NCBI GenBank assembly: GCA_033239125.1
Contig: BSWB01000002.1
Coordinates: 3,753,001 to 3,817,000 of the forward strand
Reading direction: 5' to 3'
From: Fagopyrum homotropicum
Lineage: Eukaryota > Streptophyta > Magnoliopsida > Caryophyllales > Polygonaceae
Length of the DNA stretch: 64,000 bases
The position numbers were made by a program, and so were the translations under genes. How positions within the stretch are numbered: the first letter of the stretch is position 1; the number at the start of each line of letters is the position of its first letter. The notes below the pieces were generated by a model. It did no database searches. It was not told the origin of the DNA and was given only the letters and a program-made list of their open reading frames with translations. Below, piece by piece: positions 36,099-46,035 of this stretch.

Positions 36099-36600
36099 AA
36101 ATATAAGAAACCATATCTTAACATGACAATCAAAGTGACTCTTATCTTAAAATTGTATCCATCCACACTCACTTCCATTGCATTATCCTCAAAACAAATC
36201 CATTAGATTGGTGTATAATCTCAACCTTTGCATAAGTCAAAAGCCAAATTCAAAATTATTAGTTTATGCTAGCTAGCTAGTAACGTTTTTATAATAGAGC
36301 TTTGTGGTGCACAATGTTGTGGCTTGTGATAGAGTCAACTTAATAAAGTACTTCGACTTTTGAGCTTCACTCTTGATTCTTACAAATTCACTCTAATAGC
36401 ATGCATTTTAACAAATGTATATCCGATTCTCTAGCTCTTTTTTTACTTAGATCATGTTATTTTATTTTGAATTATTTACATATAAATCAAATAATTTGGA
36501 ATTTTGAATTGCAAATTTACAATAAACCTAAGGTATCAATCATGACTTTGAAAAGATTGTACCCTAAAAGTATGATTAAAATCTTAAAATTATGCCTGTT

Positions 36601-36930
36601 TTTTTTTTTTAAAGATTACATATATTGAAAAGAATGGATGTATAAAGAGTCTCTTAGACTAAAGGAAGTTACAAAAAAGATTAGGGAGAGTTACATAAGG
36701 TGGATACCAAGTAAAAAGGCACAATTCATTGAGTCGGGGGATCGATCTTTCCACTTGAAGGAGATGAAGTTCTTTGTGGCGTTGATAGCTTCATGAGCGC
36801 AGAGCATAGTTGAGGTGAGGGTGTCGTTGTAGATGAGGTTGTTGCGAGCCTTCCATGTGAAGTAGATGTAAGCCATGAGAGAGGAGATACGGGTGCAAAA
36901 GATAAAGTTCGTTTTTGTTTGGCTTAAAAC
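36601..36930 (-). mobile_element. LINE 3' end fragment
   Basis: On the minus strand it encodes LMAYIYFTWKARNNLIYNDTL, CAHEAINATKNFISFKWKDRS and the final LLGIHLM before a stop, then a short UTR and an A tail (T run from 36601 on the plus strand). It matches the C-terminus of the LINEs at 27084-29190 and 33573-36098. Confidence 0.85.
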
Positions 36931-37415
36931 CATCAAGCCTTACTAGCACACACATATATAGTGTAATTACAAATTATAGTATACATTGAATTGTTGATGA
37001 CAATGATCCAAAATAGTTATCGGCTTATATTAAGTTCTTAATAATATATTACTAATTAACTCTTTAATGGTGGACAAATATTCAGACCAAATTCAAAACT
37101 AGGATTCAACATCCAAAGTACAAACTCATAAATGCATTTCACTAGTTTATTCTAGAGATTAACATAATTTATAAATATTTTAATTAAATCTTTCAACAAC
37201 TTCATGCCATGATCTCACTACCCCTTATTTTTAATCACATCAACATCACATATATTATTATATAAGTTTTTAATTAAATTATCTTTGTCTGTCTTTAACC
37301 ATGTAATGATATTATAATCATCAAATCTTATATTTTGTCTTTAATTTTTAACCCTTTTTTTAATTTATTTATAGATTATACACGAAGGTTCACCAAGACA
37401 ACATCTTTGCCCTTC

Positions 37416-37423
37416 TATAAATA
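37416..37423 (+). promoter_or_regulatory. TATA box of the LOB-domain gene
   Basis: TATAAATA, 69 nt upstream of the ATG, followed by a plausible 5' UTR of about 40-45 nt. Confidence 0.7.
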
Positions 37424-37491
37424 GCCACACTGCATCGCTCACTCTATAGTTAAACCCTATTTGTCATAGTTTCTTCTCTCAAGCAAAATCC

Positions 37492-38132
37492 ATGGGTGGA
37501 AATGGAGCAACCCCTTGTGCATCTTGCAAGCTTCTTCGTCGTAGATGCGCAAAAGACTGCGTTTTTGCCCCTTACTTCCCGTCCGATGATCCCCACAAGT
37601 TCGCCATTGTTCATAAGGTTTTCGGTGCTAGCAACGTTAGCAAAATGTTACAGGTAAAACTACATGGAATGATGTTTAAACTATCTAGGGTTTTGTATTG
37701 TTCAACTTTGTCACACGTCTGTTAGGTATGAGCTCAACACATAATTTCGTTCCTGTGACTTATTAGCTTTGCTAATTTGTACAGGAGCTTCCAATGCAAC
37801 AAAGAGCGGATGCCGTGAGTAGTCTAGTATACGAAGCAACCGCAAGAATGAGGGACCCGGTTTACGGATGCGTAGGGGCTATATCGTACCTCCAAAACCA
37901 GGTTTCTCAGCTCCAAATGCAGTTGGCCGTAGCACAAACCGAGATTCTATGTATCCAGATGCAGCAAGAGCAGCCGGTAGCCATCTCCGATGATACTCCG
38001 GTCGACGTAATCTCAAATCAGCAACAACAACAACAATACTACAACTTCACCTCTAATTCTAGTGATCATGTATTCCAAGACTCTTATTCCTTCAAGAGGG
38101 AGTCAGTCTTTGGACATGATATGGTTTCTTAA
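37492..38132 (+). CDS. LBD12: Class I LOB-domain (ASL/LBD) transcription factor, LBD12-like
   Basis: Two exons, 37492-37653 and 37785-38132, give 169 aa. The intron (GT..AG) sits right after KMLQ, a common intron position in this family. LBD proteins are plant-specific nuclear DNA-binding proteins that set organ boundaries and lateral growth. The zinc-finger-like C block CASCKLLRRRCAKDC (residues 9-23, CX2CX6CX3C) is intact. The GAS block includes APYFPSDDPHKFAIVHKVFGASNVSKML, and the leucine-zipper-like coil AISYLQNQVSQLQMQLAVAQ marks class I. The sequence around YGCVGAISYLQNQVSQLQ and the short 169-aa length resemble Arabidopsis LBD12 (ASL5). The C-terminal tail is Gln-rich (QQQQQQYYNF) and ends in HDMVS. 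A TATA box lies 69 nt upstream. Family call is firm; the LBD12 identity is from memory and could be a close paralog. Confidence 0.93.
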
Positions 38133-38287
38133 GCTTCAAATCTTTGATCTCTATATAGTTAGTTCCTTCTGCCTTTTGCTTCATTTGAATATATACTTCT
38201 TCATAATATTGTTAATTCTCATTTCTTAAGTTACCAAAAACTAAGATGGGCTAAATAACGTTAAGTCGGAACCTAACAAATAAAATT

Positions 38288-38420
38288 TGTGGTAAGACAT
38301 CTCATACCAATCGACAATAAAAGGAGACTCAGTTCACCAACTTATTATTGGCCAATCCAATTCGACGGTGTCAACAATCACTGTATTAGGTCAAAGCCCA
38401 TTACATAGTTGAATGAAATT
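38288..38420 (-). repeat. Fragment of the USE/TATA dispersed repeat, copy 3
   Basis: ATACCAATCGACAATAAAAGGAG and the following TTATTATTGGCCAATCC parallel the 16015-16090 part of copy 1 (AAACCAATCGGCAATAAGAGGAG). The promoter-like boxes are lost. Confidence 0.4.
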
Positions 38421-39818
38421 TTTTTAAAAAACCAATTTTGTGTTTGTTCACGTTCGATGTATCGAAAATCACCTTACAAACCCTAATACGACTCTATGAA
38501 CATTAGCCAGACGTGCATGCATGTCCCATAAGCAAATTTATTAGACTCGAGGTTGTGTAGTCGTGGCAACACGATTGAAGATACTCTTAGTAGATAAGAA
38601 GAAGAAACATAATATATATATATCGGTACTTTCTGCCAAATAAATTAGTCGAGGAGTGTGAAGAACAGTCAGCTGTGGAGAAGTGAGATAATACAAATTA
38701 ATTGGTAAAAAATGTGATGAATCTTCTGAGAATAATCTTTAATTTGTTTTATGTTAGTGTTAAATTAGCACGAAACCCAGAACCATATATTACGCTATAA
38801 CACTGCCGGGCCATTCTGCGAGGAATAATTAAATGTAAAATTTGTCACAATGCGATAACTCCCAAAATGAAATGCGATTTTTAGTAAATTTGGTGGATTA
38901 AATACGTAAACCTTTATATGAACACACCACGTAGCAAAAATCCGGTTACATATGATATGTGGCGCCTTCAGGTTTTTTCTCGGATTAATTCGTCTAAATT
39001 TTCAGGTTATTCTCTACGTTTTCAATCATCACACTCATTCTCCTATTGTTTATTATTCTATAATTGTTTTTAATAACTATTATTTCAACAAGTTTGGTTT
39101 TCACTGTTCCATGTTTATGAAAGTCTCTCATTCCGCCTTTCTTCTCACTTACTTATTCGCAGACAGATGTTCCGAGATATGCCTGTGAAGATCCATTAAT
39201 ATTTAAATATACCCGCACAAGGTGTGGGATATGAACTAGTTTGGATTATTAGTCTCTTGTGTTGAGGTGATTTTAGTGTTTATCTTCGATAAATTTTATA
39301 ATAAAATTTTCCTTTTTTATTATAACTTTTAGTATAAGAAATTGATTTTAAAATATATAAGATTTATATAATATGTACAGTTGAAAGCGGGTGTTAACAT
39401 CTACACATGCATTATTATGATGAATTTCCACGTAGGTAGAAGCCAATTGTCAATGGTTCAATGAACACATTTGATATATGTCATGTTACAACAAAAGTCA
39501 AACTTTGTAATATAACATGTTAATATGTTACAGTTACAGCATAAGTCATATATAGAAGCTGAGATATATGGGGGCCACGTACCAGACAAATATCTTTATC
39601 AAGAACATGCTACAACATTCGTATACAGATCTCAAATCTCGTGATTTTTATAGAGTTTTCTTTAAATAATGATGGGATCATAAGTTTTCTTGATACTCAT
39701 TGGACTTATATAACGTAAATTTTGTTTTAATGATGTTCCAGATAAGAAGAACCACGTACGTGTTCTATTTACACTGTTTATGTAGTTATGAATGCTATGT
39801 TGATATGAAGAACATTTC
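38421..39818. other. Intergenic between the LOB-domain gene and the laccase relic, no gene seen
   Basis: AT-rich sequence with a short TA run at about 38611. I could not support any coding, RNA or mobile feature. Confidence 0.45.
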
Positions 39819-40111
39819 CTAGCATATCGGCAAATCCGCCGGTGCTTCCTCTAACGTCTCCGGCTCTCCGATACCGTCCTCCACAAGGAACGCCGTGGCT
39901 AATCCCCAAGTTAGGTGTGCAGCGAGATGACAATGCACTAACCAAACCCCTGCAAAAGATTTCATACAAAAATAATTTCAAAAAGTTCATATAAAACCGG
40001 CTTCAAATTTGCGAACGTAGGTAATTACCTGAATTATCCGTGACAAATCGGATAACCGTCCATCTATTGGCGGGAACTGTGACTGTATTCCTCACAAGAG
40101 GATCCACCAAG
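39819..40111 (-). pseudogene. Laccase 3' remnant (last exon and end of the previous exon), cut by a retroelement
   Basis: On the minus strand, 39949-39819 is a 131-nt last exon, exactly the length of exon 7 in both intact laccases nearby. It encodes GVWLVHCHLAAHLTWGLATAFLVEDG and ends ADLPIC, stop. Upstream, 40111-40028 encodes LVDPLVRNTVTVPANRWT and VIRFVTDNSG, the end of exon 6, with a proper splice site. The HCHxxxH copper motif is kept, and neither exon piece has a stop. Coding stops abruptly at 40111, where TGTTGAATG of an LTR element begins. No other laccase exon is found upstream, so the gene cannot be functional. The open frames suggest the loss was recent. Confidence 0.9.
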
Positions 40112-41187
40112 TGTTGAATGTAATAGTATAACAGATTTTGTTACATTGTATAAATAGATACACATTGCACACTAATAAACAAGCAAGTTTTCATTCACAA
40201 CATTTACGTGTTTATATTTCTCTCTCTCATTCTACCTCTATCACGGTATCATAGGCCATCATTTTCTAAAGCTTCTGCCATGGCTGCCACACAAGAAAAT
40301 CTTGTTGTTGATCCTCCTACCGTTGATGACACCTTTCTTCTCCAAGTTCAACTCCACCACTCCGATGCTCCATCACTCAAACTCTCAACCACACTCCTCA
40401 ACAGCAGCAACTACTCGCGTTGAAAACGAGTGGTTGAAGTATCGCGCTCTGCAAATAACAAGCTCAACTTCATTAATGGAGACTGCGCTAAACCTGATTC
40501 CGATCCTAAGTTGATTGCCAAGTGGGAGCAATGCAACATTATGCTCATCTCTTGGCACCTACATTCTATGGAGAAAGAGATTGGTGAATCGGTTCTTTTT
40601 TGCCAAACCACCTCTCAGATCTGGACCGAATTCGCCATTAGATTTGGCAAATCCAATCGAACGACTCTTTACCAGATCCAGAAGGAGCTCTTATTTCACA
40701 AGGTAATCAATCGATTACCTCATACTTCACTAATTTGAAGAAAATCTGGGATGATTATGTCCTTGCTTTGACAAATCATGTTTGCAAGTGTGCTTCTAAT
40801 GTTGTAGCCTTAGCCATGGTCCATGACCAACAAATTATTCAATTTTTGGTCGGCCTCAATGATTCTTTCAGTCTCGCTCAATCGCAAATCTTGATTATGC
40901 AACCAAGTCCAAGCCTCCACGAAGTTTACAAGATTCTGCTCCAAGAAGAAAGTCAAAGAACTCTCTCTAATCATTTTATCATAGATGATTCTGCTTCCGC
41001 TTTATACTCTCACAATCGTTCTAGTTCTTTCAAGCAATCTTTTCGGGGACAATCCCAGGCTAAATTCCACTCAACATAAACGTTCATATTGTGACAATTG
41101 TAAGGTTAAAGGTCACAATACTGATCGGTGTAAGAAGATCATAGGATATCCAACATCGCCTATTCTAGGTCTCCCATGGTGTGGCCG
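40112..41187 (+). mobile_element. Copia-type LTR retrotransposon fragment: short 5' LTR, primer site, gag
   Basis: The LTR runs from TGTTGAATG to TCTATCA at about 40243 (132 bp) and is followed by GGTATCATAGG, a variant of the initiator-Met primer site TGGTATCAGAGC. The gag follows with MAATQENLVVDPPTVDDTF, KWEQCNIMLISWHLHSMEKE, VLFCQTTSQIWTEF and, after a frameshift, VLALTNHVCKCAS and IIQFLVGLNDSF. It ends in a copia-type zinc knuckle CDNCKVKGHNTDRC. Several stops and frameshifts occur. It inserted into laccase exon 6 and is interrupted at 41188 by another LTR element. The sequence just right of that element (43330-43460) encodes a second knuckle-like peptide, CKVPCHGSNKCWKIIGY. No pol and no 3' LTR were found. 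Confidence 0.85.
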
Positions 41188-41590
41188 CATTTAATTCCCG
41201 ACCCTTTGTATGGCCTTCATCCACTATATAAGGGGATGCTTGGCTCATTCGTAAATCATGTTCAATTTGATTAAGTATTGAGAAGTATTTTCCTCCTACT
41301 TACTTGAGCATCAATCCCTCTTCCAATCCTCTCAAAGTTCTTCTTTTGAATCTTCGAACCAAACTCATCCATATTCGAGGATTTCTTCAAGAATCAACTC
41401 AACCGATCCACTACAAGGCTTAATCGATCAATCTAGATCGACTTAACCATTCAACTCCCGCCTCCATCTCTAAGCTTCCGCAACCCGCAACCCATCTTCA
41501 AACGCATCCACACTTCAACTAAGGAATAGTTGAGCTTCATCTTGATCTAGAACTGGAAACTTTTATTGACGTGTCCAAGGACGCATATCA
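41188..41590 (+). repeat. 5' LTR, truncated
   Basis: Direct repeat of the 3' LTR. It starts inside it at CATTTAATTCCCGACCC and ends GACGCATATCA. It contains CACTATATAAGGGGATG, a TATA-containing promoter core. Confidence 0.92.
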
Positions 41591-41745
41591 TTGGTATCAA
41601 AGCTCGGGATTGAGGTCAATTTCTTTACTTGTGTTCTTGATTGGTCTTCACAATTTTTTTTTTCTCGCTTCAAGTGTTCTTCGAAGATCTTTAAGTGTTC
41701 TTCAGTGTTCTTCGAAGATCTTCAAGTGTTTCTTCATCGTTCATC

Positions 41746-42690
41746 ATGTTCTATGATGATTATGATTCTTATGATGAGGATGAGGAATGGTTACCTCCTC
41801 CATATCTACCGAAGGCCAAACAAACCACCCGGAGGTACCGACGGAGACAATATTTTGAGGATGAGGAGTGGTTGCCTCCTCCAAATCCACCAAGGCCCAA
41901 AGAGAGCATCCATGGGTATCAATGGTATCCACATGAATGCCAACAACGTGCTGTCTTCTTAGCCAACGAAAATGCTGCTCTAAAGCATGAGATAGAAGTT
42001 ATAAGGGCGACAATACTTGCCCACATGACGTCCACCCAACAAGACGAACTTCAAGCGGTGACACAACCAAGGTGTGAGTTGGTGGTCGAACCGTTGTGTA
42101 ATGAAGTCATGGACGAGGATGATATCATCAATAAAGATTGCACCCCGGTACTCCCAATTGAAGTTATCAAACCGGTGTATGGTGAGTCCTTTGAAGAGGA
42201 AAAAGAAGAAGCCAACAAGCCCGACAATGGCACAATTATGTTGTGGGACTACAAGTTCGAACCGGCTGAACCGAGGTTTGATTTTGTTTTGTCTAATAAC
42301 TTATTTACCGGCTTACCCTTTCTTCATTCCGGCATGCATCTGACGTACAATGTCACAAGCTTAGACGGCATAGTAGACAAACTCACCGGAGAGACCATCC
42401 ACATGTACAACAAGTTTGAGCCGCCTGATCCAGAGTTTTTCCTTGTTATGTTGGACGACTTGCTACCCACCCAAGGCTTGATTCACAATTTTGAAGAGTA
42501 TCAACGTCATCAACTAAAATCAATCAAATATCGGTGCTCTTTCCGGTACCTTGTCGGCATAGTCAACAAGATAGGCGGCCCCACCATCCTTGTGAAAGAC
42601 TACAAGTCGAAACCGACCAACTCCAATAATAACCATCCGGTGTTGAATTTCAAGGGTCACGTTCCCAAAGTACTCCTTTCTTTATTTTGA
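41746..42690 (+). CDS. Uncharacterised 314-aa protein of the LTR element, with internal repeats
   Basis: The frame is open from 41695. The ATG at 41746 (MFYDDYDSYDEDEEW) is chosen because the 17 codons before it are continuous with leader sequence and low-complexity. I do not recognise the family; no reverse transcriptase, protease, gag zinc knuckle or integrase motif is visible. The N-terminus repeats DEDEEWLPPPYLPKAK and FEDEEWLPPPNPPRPK about 35 residues apart. Residues about 65-95 look helical and leucine-rich (FLANENAALKHEIEVIRA). The C-terminal half is a repeat of about 55-60 residues: LWDYKFEPAEPRFDFVL...GIVDKLTGETI, then MYNKFEPPDPEFFLVML...GIVNKIGGPTI, then the start of a third, VKDYKSKP. 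It is strongly acidic overall. It may be the element's structural protein or a captured host sequence; either is speculation. Confidence 0.7.
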   Translation: MFYDDYDSYDEDEEWLPPPYLPKAKQTTRRYRRRQYFEDEEWLPPPNPPRPKESIHGYQWYPHECQQRAVFLANENAALKHEIEVIRATILAHMTSTQQDELQAVTQPRCELVVEPLCNEVMDEDDIINKDCTPVLPIEVIKPVYGESFEEEKEEANKPDNGTIMLWDYKFEPAEPRFDFVLSNNLFTGLPFLHSGMHLTYNVTSLDGIVDKLTGETIHMYNKFEPPDPEFFLVMLDDLLPTQGLIHNFEEYQRHQLKSIKYRCSFRYLVGIVNKIGGPTILVKDYKSKPTNSNNNHPVLNFKGHVPKVLLSLF

Positions 42691-42727
42691 CCATGCAAAC
42701 GAGGACGTTTCAGATTTAATAGGAGAA

Positions 42728-43329
42728 TGATACGCCCCCGGGTGGCGATGTCATCCGTGTTTCCGGCTAGAAGGACCCGACATCATTATGAAGACTATTA
42801 AGTATTTCGGCTATTTAATAATTGACTTTTTATATTCGGAACTTTAATTCCGGAACTTAATTCCGTGACTTAAATTCTCAACCTTTCACATTTTTAGACT
42901 TTTCATTTTCGGAACTTTAATTCCGACTTTATTTCCGTCATTTAATTTCCGACCCTTTGTATGACATTCATCCACTATATAAGGGGATGTTTGGCTCATT
43001 TGTAAATCATGTTCAATTTGATTAAGTATTGAAAAGTATTTTACTCCTACTTACTTGAGCATCAATCCCTCTTCCAATCCTCTCAAAGTTCTTCTTTTGA
43101 ATCTTCGATCCAAACTCATCCACATTCGAGGATTCTTCAAGAATCAACTCAACCGATCCTACAAGGCTTAATCTATCAATCTAGATCGACTTAACCATTC
43201 AACTTCCGCCTCCATCTCTAAGCTTCCACAACCCATCTTCAAACGCATCCGCACTTCAACTAAGGAGTAGTTGAGCTTCAACTTGATCTAGATCCGAAAA
43301 CTTTCATTGACGTGTCCAAGGACGCATCA
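42728..43329 (+). repeat. 3' LTR, complete
   Basis: 602 bp, from TGATACGCC to GACGCATCA, with near-palindromic ends. It contains several TTTAATTCCG and GGAACTTTAATTCCG repeats in the first 200 bp and a TATA motif (CACTATATAAGGGGATG). Confidence 0.93.
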
Positions 43330-43460
43330 TTTCAGGCCTCCCATGGTGTGGCCGGACATTGCAAAGTCCCATGTCATGGTTCCAATAAGTGTTGGAAGAT
43401 AATCGGCTACCTTGCAGGCCACAAGTTATCCACTTCATCTATCACAACAACATTCAAAAT
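43330..43460 (+). mobile_element. Copia gag remainder right of the nested element
   Basis: Encodes HGVAGHCKVPCHGSNKCWKIIGYLAGH, a zinc-knuckle-like gag peptide akin to that at 41090-41150. It begins with GGCCTCCCATGGTGTGGCCGG, a near copy of the sequence immediately left of the nested element. Confidence 0.6.
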
Positions 43461-44011
43461 TTACATTTTGAAGATATCTTTCAAGTTTCAACTCGTCGCC
43501 TTTTTCAAAATTCTTCACGCCTTTCATCTCTTAACTTAACGCAATAATCTGTAATTTTTGTATGTATATCGATCGTCGCTTGAAGAATATTTCGTTTTTA
43601 GTCTAAATAGTTATTGTTTCTATATCTTCAGTTACGGTTTAAATTTTATTATTTAGATCCGCTTTATTAAAAAAATATATATTTGCCCAATTTTTTTTAC
43701 ATAAATAAATTTATACACACTTTTTATCAAAAAAAAATCGTATATATATAATTTTAGTTAAAAATATTTCGCTTAGATAAGTTTTGTATTTTGTGTTTCC
43801 CTTTTTGATTGTTTCTATAAATTACGTTTCAGATTTTGATTTAATCTCACAAATGTTAGTCATATTTGTTAATAAAAAAATGACTAAGTTTAGATAAATA
43901 TTCAATACATAAAATACAATATTATCATTTAGACAAAACTTGCACAAGATGCAAACACTAAACTAGTTCGCTTAAAAGTAAGGAGATAGGAAGAACAGTT
44001 GAAATGAGCCG
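43461..44011. other. AT-rich intergenic, no gene seen
   Basis: Expected to hold the lost laccase body or the rest of the copia element, but neither can be recognised. Confidence 0.45.
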
Positions 44012-44310
44012 TTGGAAGTGTGAGGGACTAGGGATGCTATGGTGGGGGTAATATACAGGAGATTCGGGATGAGAAATCTATACACAAGATAGGGTTGTTA
44101 TGATGTTGGAAGATTAGGTTATGTTCGCACCAGAAAAATGATATGATTTTGGGTTTTAATCATTTTTAGAAGGTTATAAGTTTGGTTTGGAGGCTAGAGA
44201 ACTTGTTATAAAAGAGGCTAGAGGGATTGCTTAAGTTCAATGTTGGGGAGTTTGGTGCACCAGCTTACTGCCCTATGTATCATCAGAAGTCATAATAATG
44301 GACTTCAGTT
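44012..44310 (-). pseudogene. Laccase promoter/5' UTR relic, proximal part
   Basis: This stretch aligns with 49050-49365, upstream of the intact minus-strand laccase. Both share GGAAGTGTGAG, GGAGATT or GGAGACTT, GATGAGAAAT, AAGATAGGGTTGTTATGA, TTGGAAGATTAGGTTATGTT, a GTTCAATGTT block and the phrase CATCA(A/G)AAGTCAT(A). The TATA position reads TAATATAC instead of TATATATA. No start codon or signal-peptide exon follows on the left, so it is an orphan promoter of the laccase whose tail lies at 39819-40111. Confidence 0.85.
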
Positions 44311-45521
44311 TTCACAAAACGTGTACACTCCTGGAGAGCCAAGTCCCTCTCCTACGCGGGTCGTGCTCAGCTCATCAAAACAATCCTCTACGCAACCTGT
44401 CACTACTGGTGCTCCATGCTTGTCTTTCCTGCTAAGATTATCACCACTATCATCGGCCTGTTTAGGTCCTACTTCTGGTCGGGAATGACCAATAGCAGGC
44501 GCGCCCTTATGGCCTGGGACTCTATCTGTCATCCGAAAACCCTTGGCGGACTTGGTTTCCCCGACCTCGCTACCAAGAACAAGGTCGCCCTCTCAAAAAT
44601 ACTATATGAACTCGATCGTGGCAACCCTAGTCTCTGGAACTCATGGATCAACCACCATCTCTTCAAGCATGGGGACACCATTTGGACCTGCACAGCCAGG
44701 ACCTCTCACTCCCCCTTCTGGAAGAGCTTGCTCTCACTCAGGGACGAGCTCCCGACCTCTCCCTCCGGCCCCTCGCGGGCTACCTTCCTTACTAGCAATA
44801 ATGGTACCTTCTCCAAGACCAAAATCTACGATATCTTCCGACCTCCCTTCCCTGCAATTCACCCTTCCCCTTTCAAAGCCATATGGCTTCCCTCAAACCC
44901 CCCCAAACACTCATACATAGCATGGCTCGCAGCCCTAAATCGCCTCCCTACCCTCTCCAAGATCAAAACTTGGAACATGACCAATGACGACTCCTGTCGG
45001 CTGTGCAACTTAGCCCCTGAAGACGGTGATCACCTCTGGAATCACTGCGGCTATAGCTCTACTGTCATGTCCATCGTTTCGCACTGGACTAAGACTCCCT
45101 CCCCTTCGCCCTACCTTGGCAACATATGGCCCTGGTTAGCCTCTTGGACCAACAAGAAACCCCTTCCCATGGACTGTGCAAAGATTGCTGTAATGATTGC
45201 ATACCTCTACCACATCTGGATCGCAAGGAACAACCTGATCTACAACCATGCCCTCATCACCCCTTTCGACTGTGCTGGAATGATCATCAGGAGTGTGAAG
45301 ACGCACTTCGCTCACAACTGGAATGACAGATCGTCTCTCACACGTGACATGGCCCTCAATCTAAGCATTTCCCTCCTGTGATCTTACTTCCTTGCTCCTA
45401 GGCACTCCCTTGCTCTATTGGCACTGATTTTGTTTTAATTTTACTGCATCCTTGATCTCTGCTAAGCTTTGAAATCTTGTAACATATCCCCCTCTAATAC
45501 AAATTAAATTTTCAAAAAAAA
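44311..45521 (+). mobile_element. 5'-truncated LINE inserted in the laccase promoter relic
   Basis: An open frame of 321 aa (44416-45381), extending in frame back to about 44325 (WRAKSLSYAGRAQLIK), has no stop. It encodes the end of RT/connection (FRSYFWSGMTNSRRALMAWD, KTLGGLGFPDLATKNKVALSK) and a full zf-RVT region (PPKHSYIAWLAALNRLPT, CRLCNLAPEDGDHLWNHC, LYHIWIARNNLIYNHAL). The 3' end is AATACAAATTAAATTTTC plus an A run. AATGGACTTCAGTT (44297-44310) and AATGGACTTTAGTT (45522-45535) form a 14-bp target duplication with one mismatch. Its higher GC and clean frame point to the youngest LINE insertion here. Confidence 0.93.
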
Positions 45522-45600
45522 AATGGACTTTAGTTAATTAACTACCACTTTACTACCATACATATTTTGTTTCTGCCAAAAAATGAGTTAGTATATCGAT
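45522..45600 (-). pseudogene. Laccase promoter relic, distal part
   Basis: ATGGACTTTAGTTAATTAACTACCACTTTA continues the alignment to the intact laccase upstream region (ACGGACTTTAGTTAACTAAC at about 49363) exactly where the LINE broke it. Confidence 0.75.
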
Positions 45601-45706
45601 TATCGAAAATATAAGGAAGTTTAGAACTAAAACAAGTGTACGAATCAGACTCAAAAATATGTGACAGAGGCGAGACGTTCTTTTCTTATTAGATGCGATA
45701 GTCGTA

Positions 45707-46035
45707 TAAGGCTGTTTAAATGGTCTGGACCGGACCGTTTCACTGCTAGTGCTCCATGGACCGGACGGACCGTAACGGTCCGGTGACCGTTTTATTATTT
45801 AAAAAAAAAATTGTATGGATTAAATTCGGTCCAATCCGAGTTTGAACTGGACCGGACTGGACCAGATACTCTTCTTATTGAAAAAATATAAAATGTAAAT
45901 TAACGGTCCGGACCGGAACGTAATATCATGGACCGGATCGGACCGGATTTTTACAATTACGGTCCAGGACCGGACCGTAATTTCTAGTCCGGTCCAGTCC
46001 GGTTTTCTGGTCTGGTCCGAAGTTGTGCAGCCCTA
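45707..46035. mobile_element. hAT-like MITE with CCGGACCGG arrays
   Basis: The left end is TAAGGCTGTTTAAATGG and the reverse-complemented right end is TAGGGCTGCACAACTTCGG. The body is an array of GGACCGGACCG and GGTCCGG(T) motifs in both orientations. Flanking octamers TAGTCGTA and GTGTCATA agree at 5 of 8 positions, an eroded hAT target duplication. Confidence 0.65.

Larger units (their letters stand above)
41188..43329 (+). mobile_element. Non-autonomous LTR retrotransposon with one large ORF, nested in the copia fragment
   Basis: The 3' LTR is 42728-43329 (602 bp), from TGATACGCCCCCGGG to GGACGCATCA. The 5' LTR is 41188-41590; it matches 42939-43329 closely but lacks the first 211 bp. TTGGTATCAAAGC at 41591 is the primer site, and AATAGGAGAA (42718-42727) is the polypurine tract. 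The 1.1-kb interior holds a single ORF and no gag-pol, so mobilisation would need a helper. LTR1 and LTR2 differ mainly by small indels. Confidence 0.9.
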
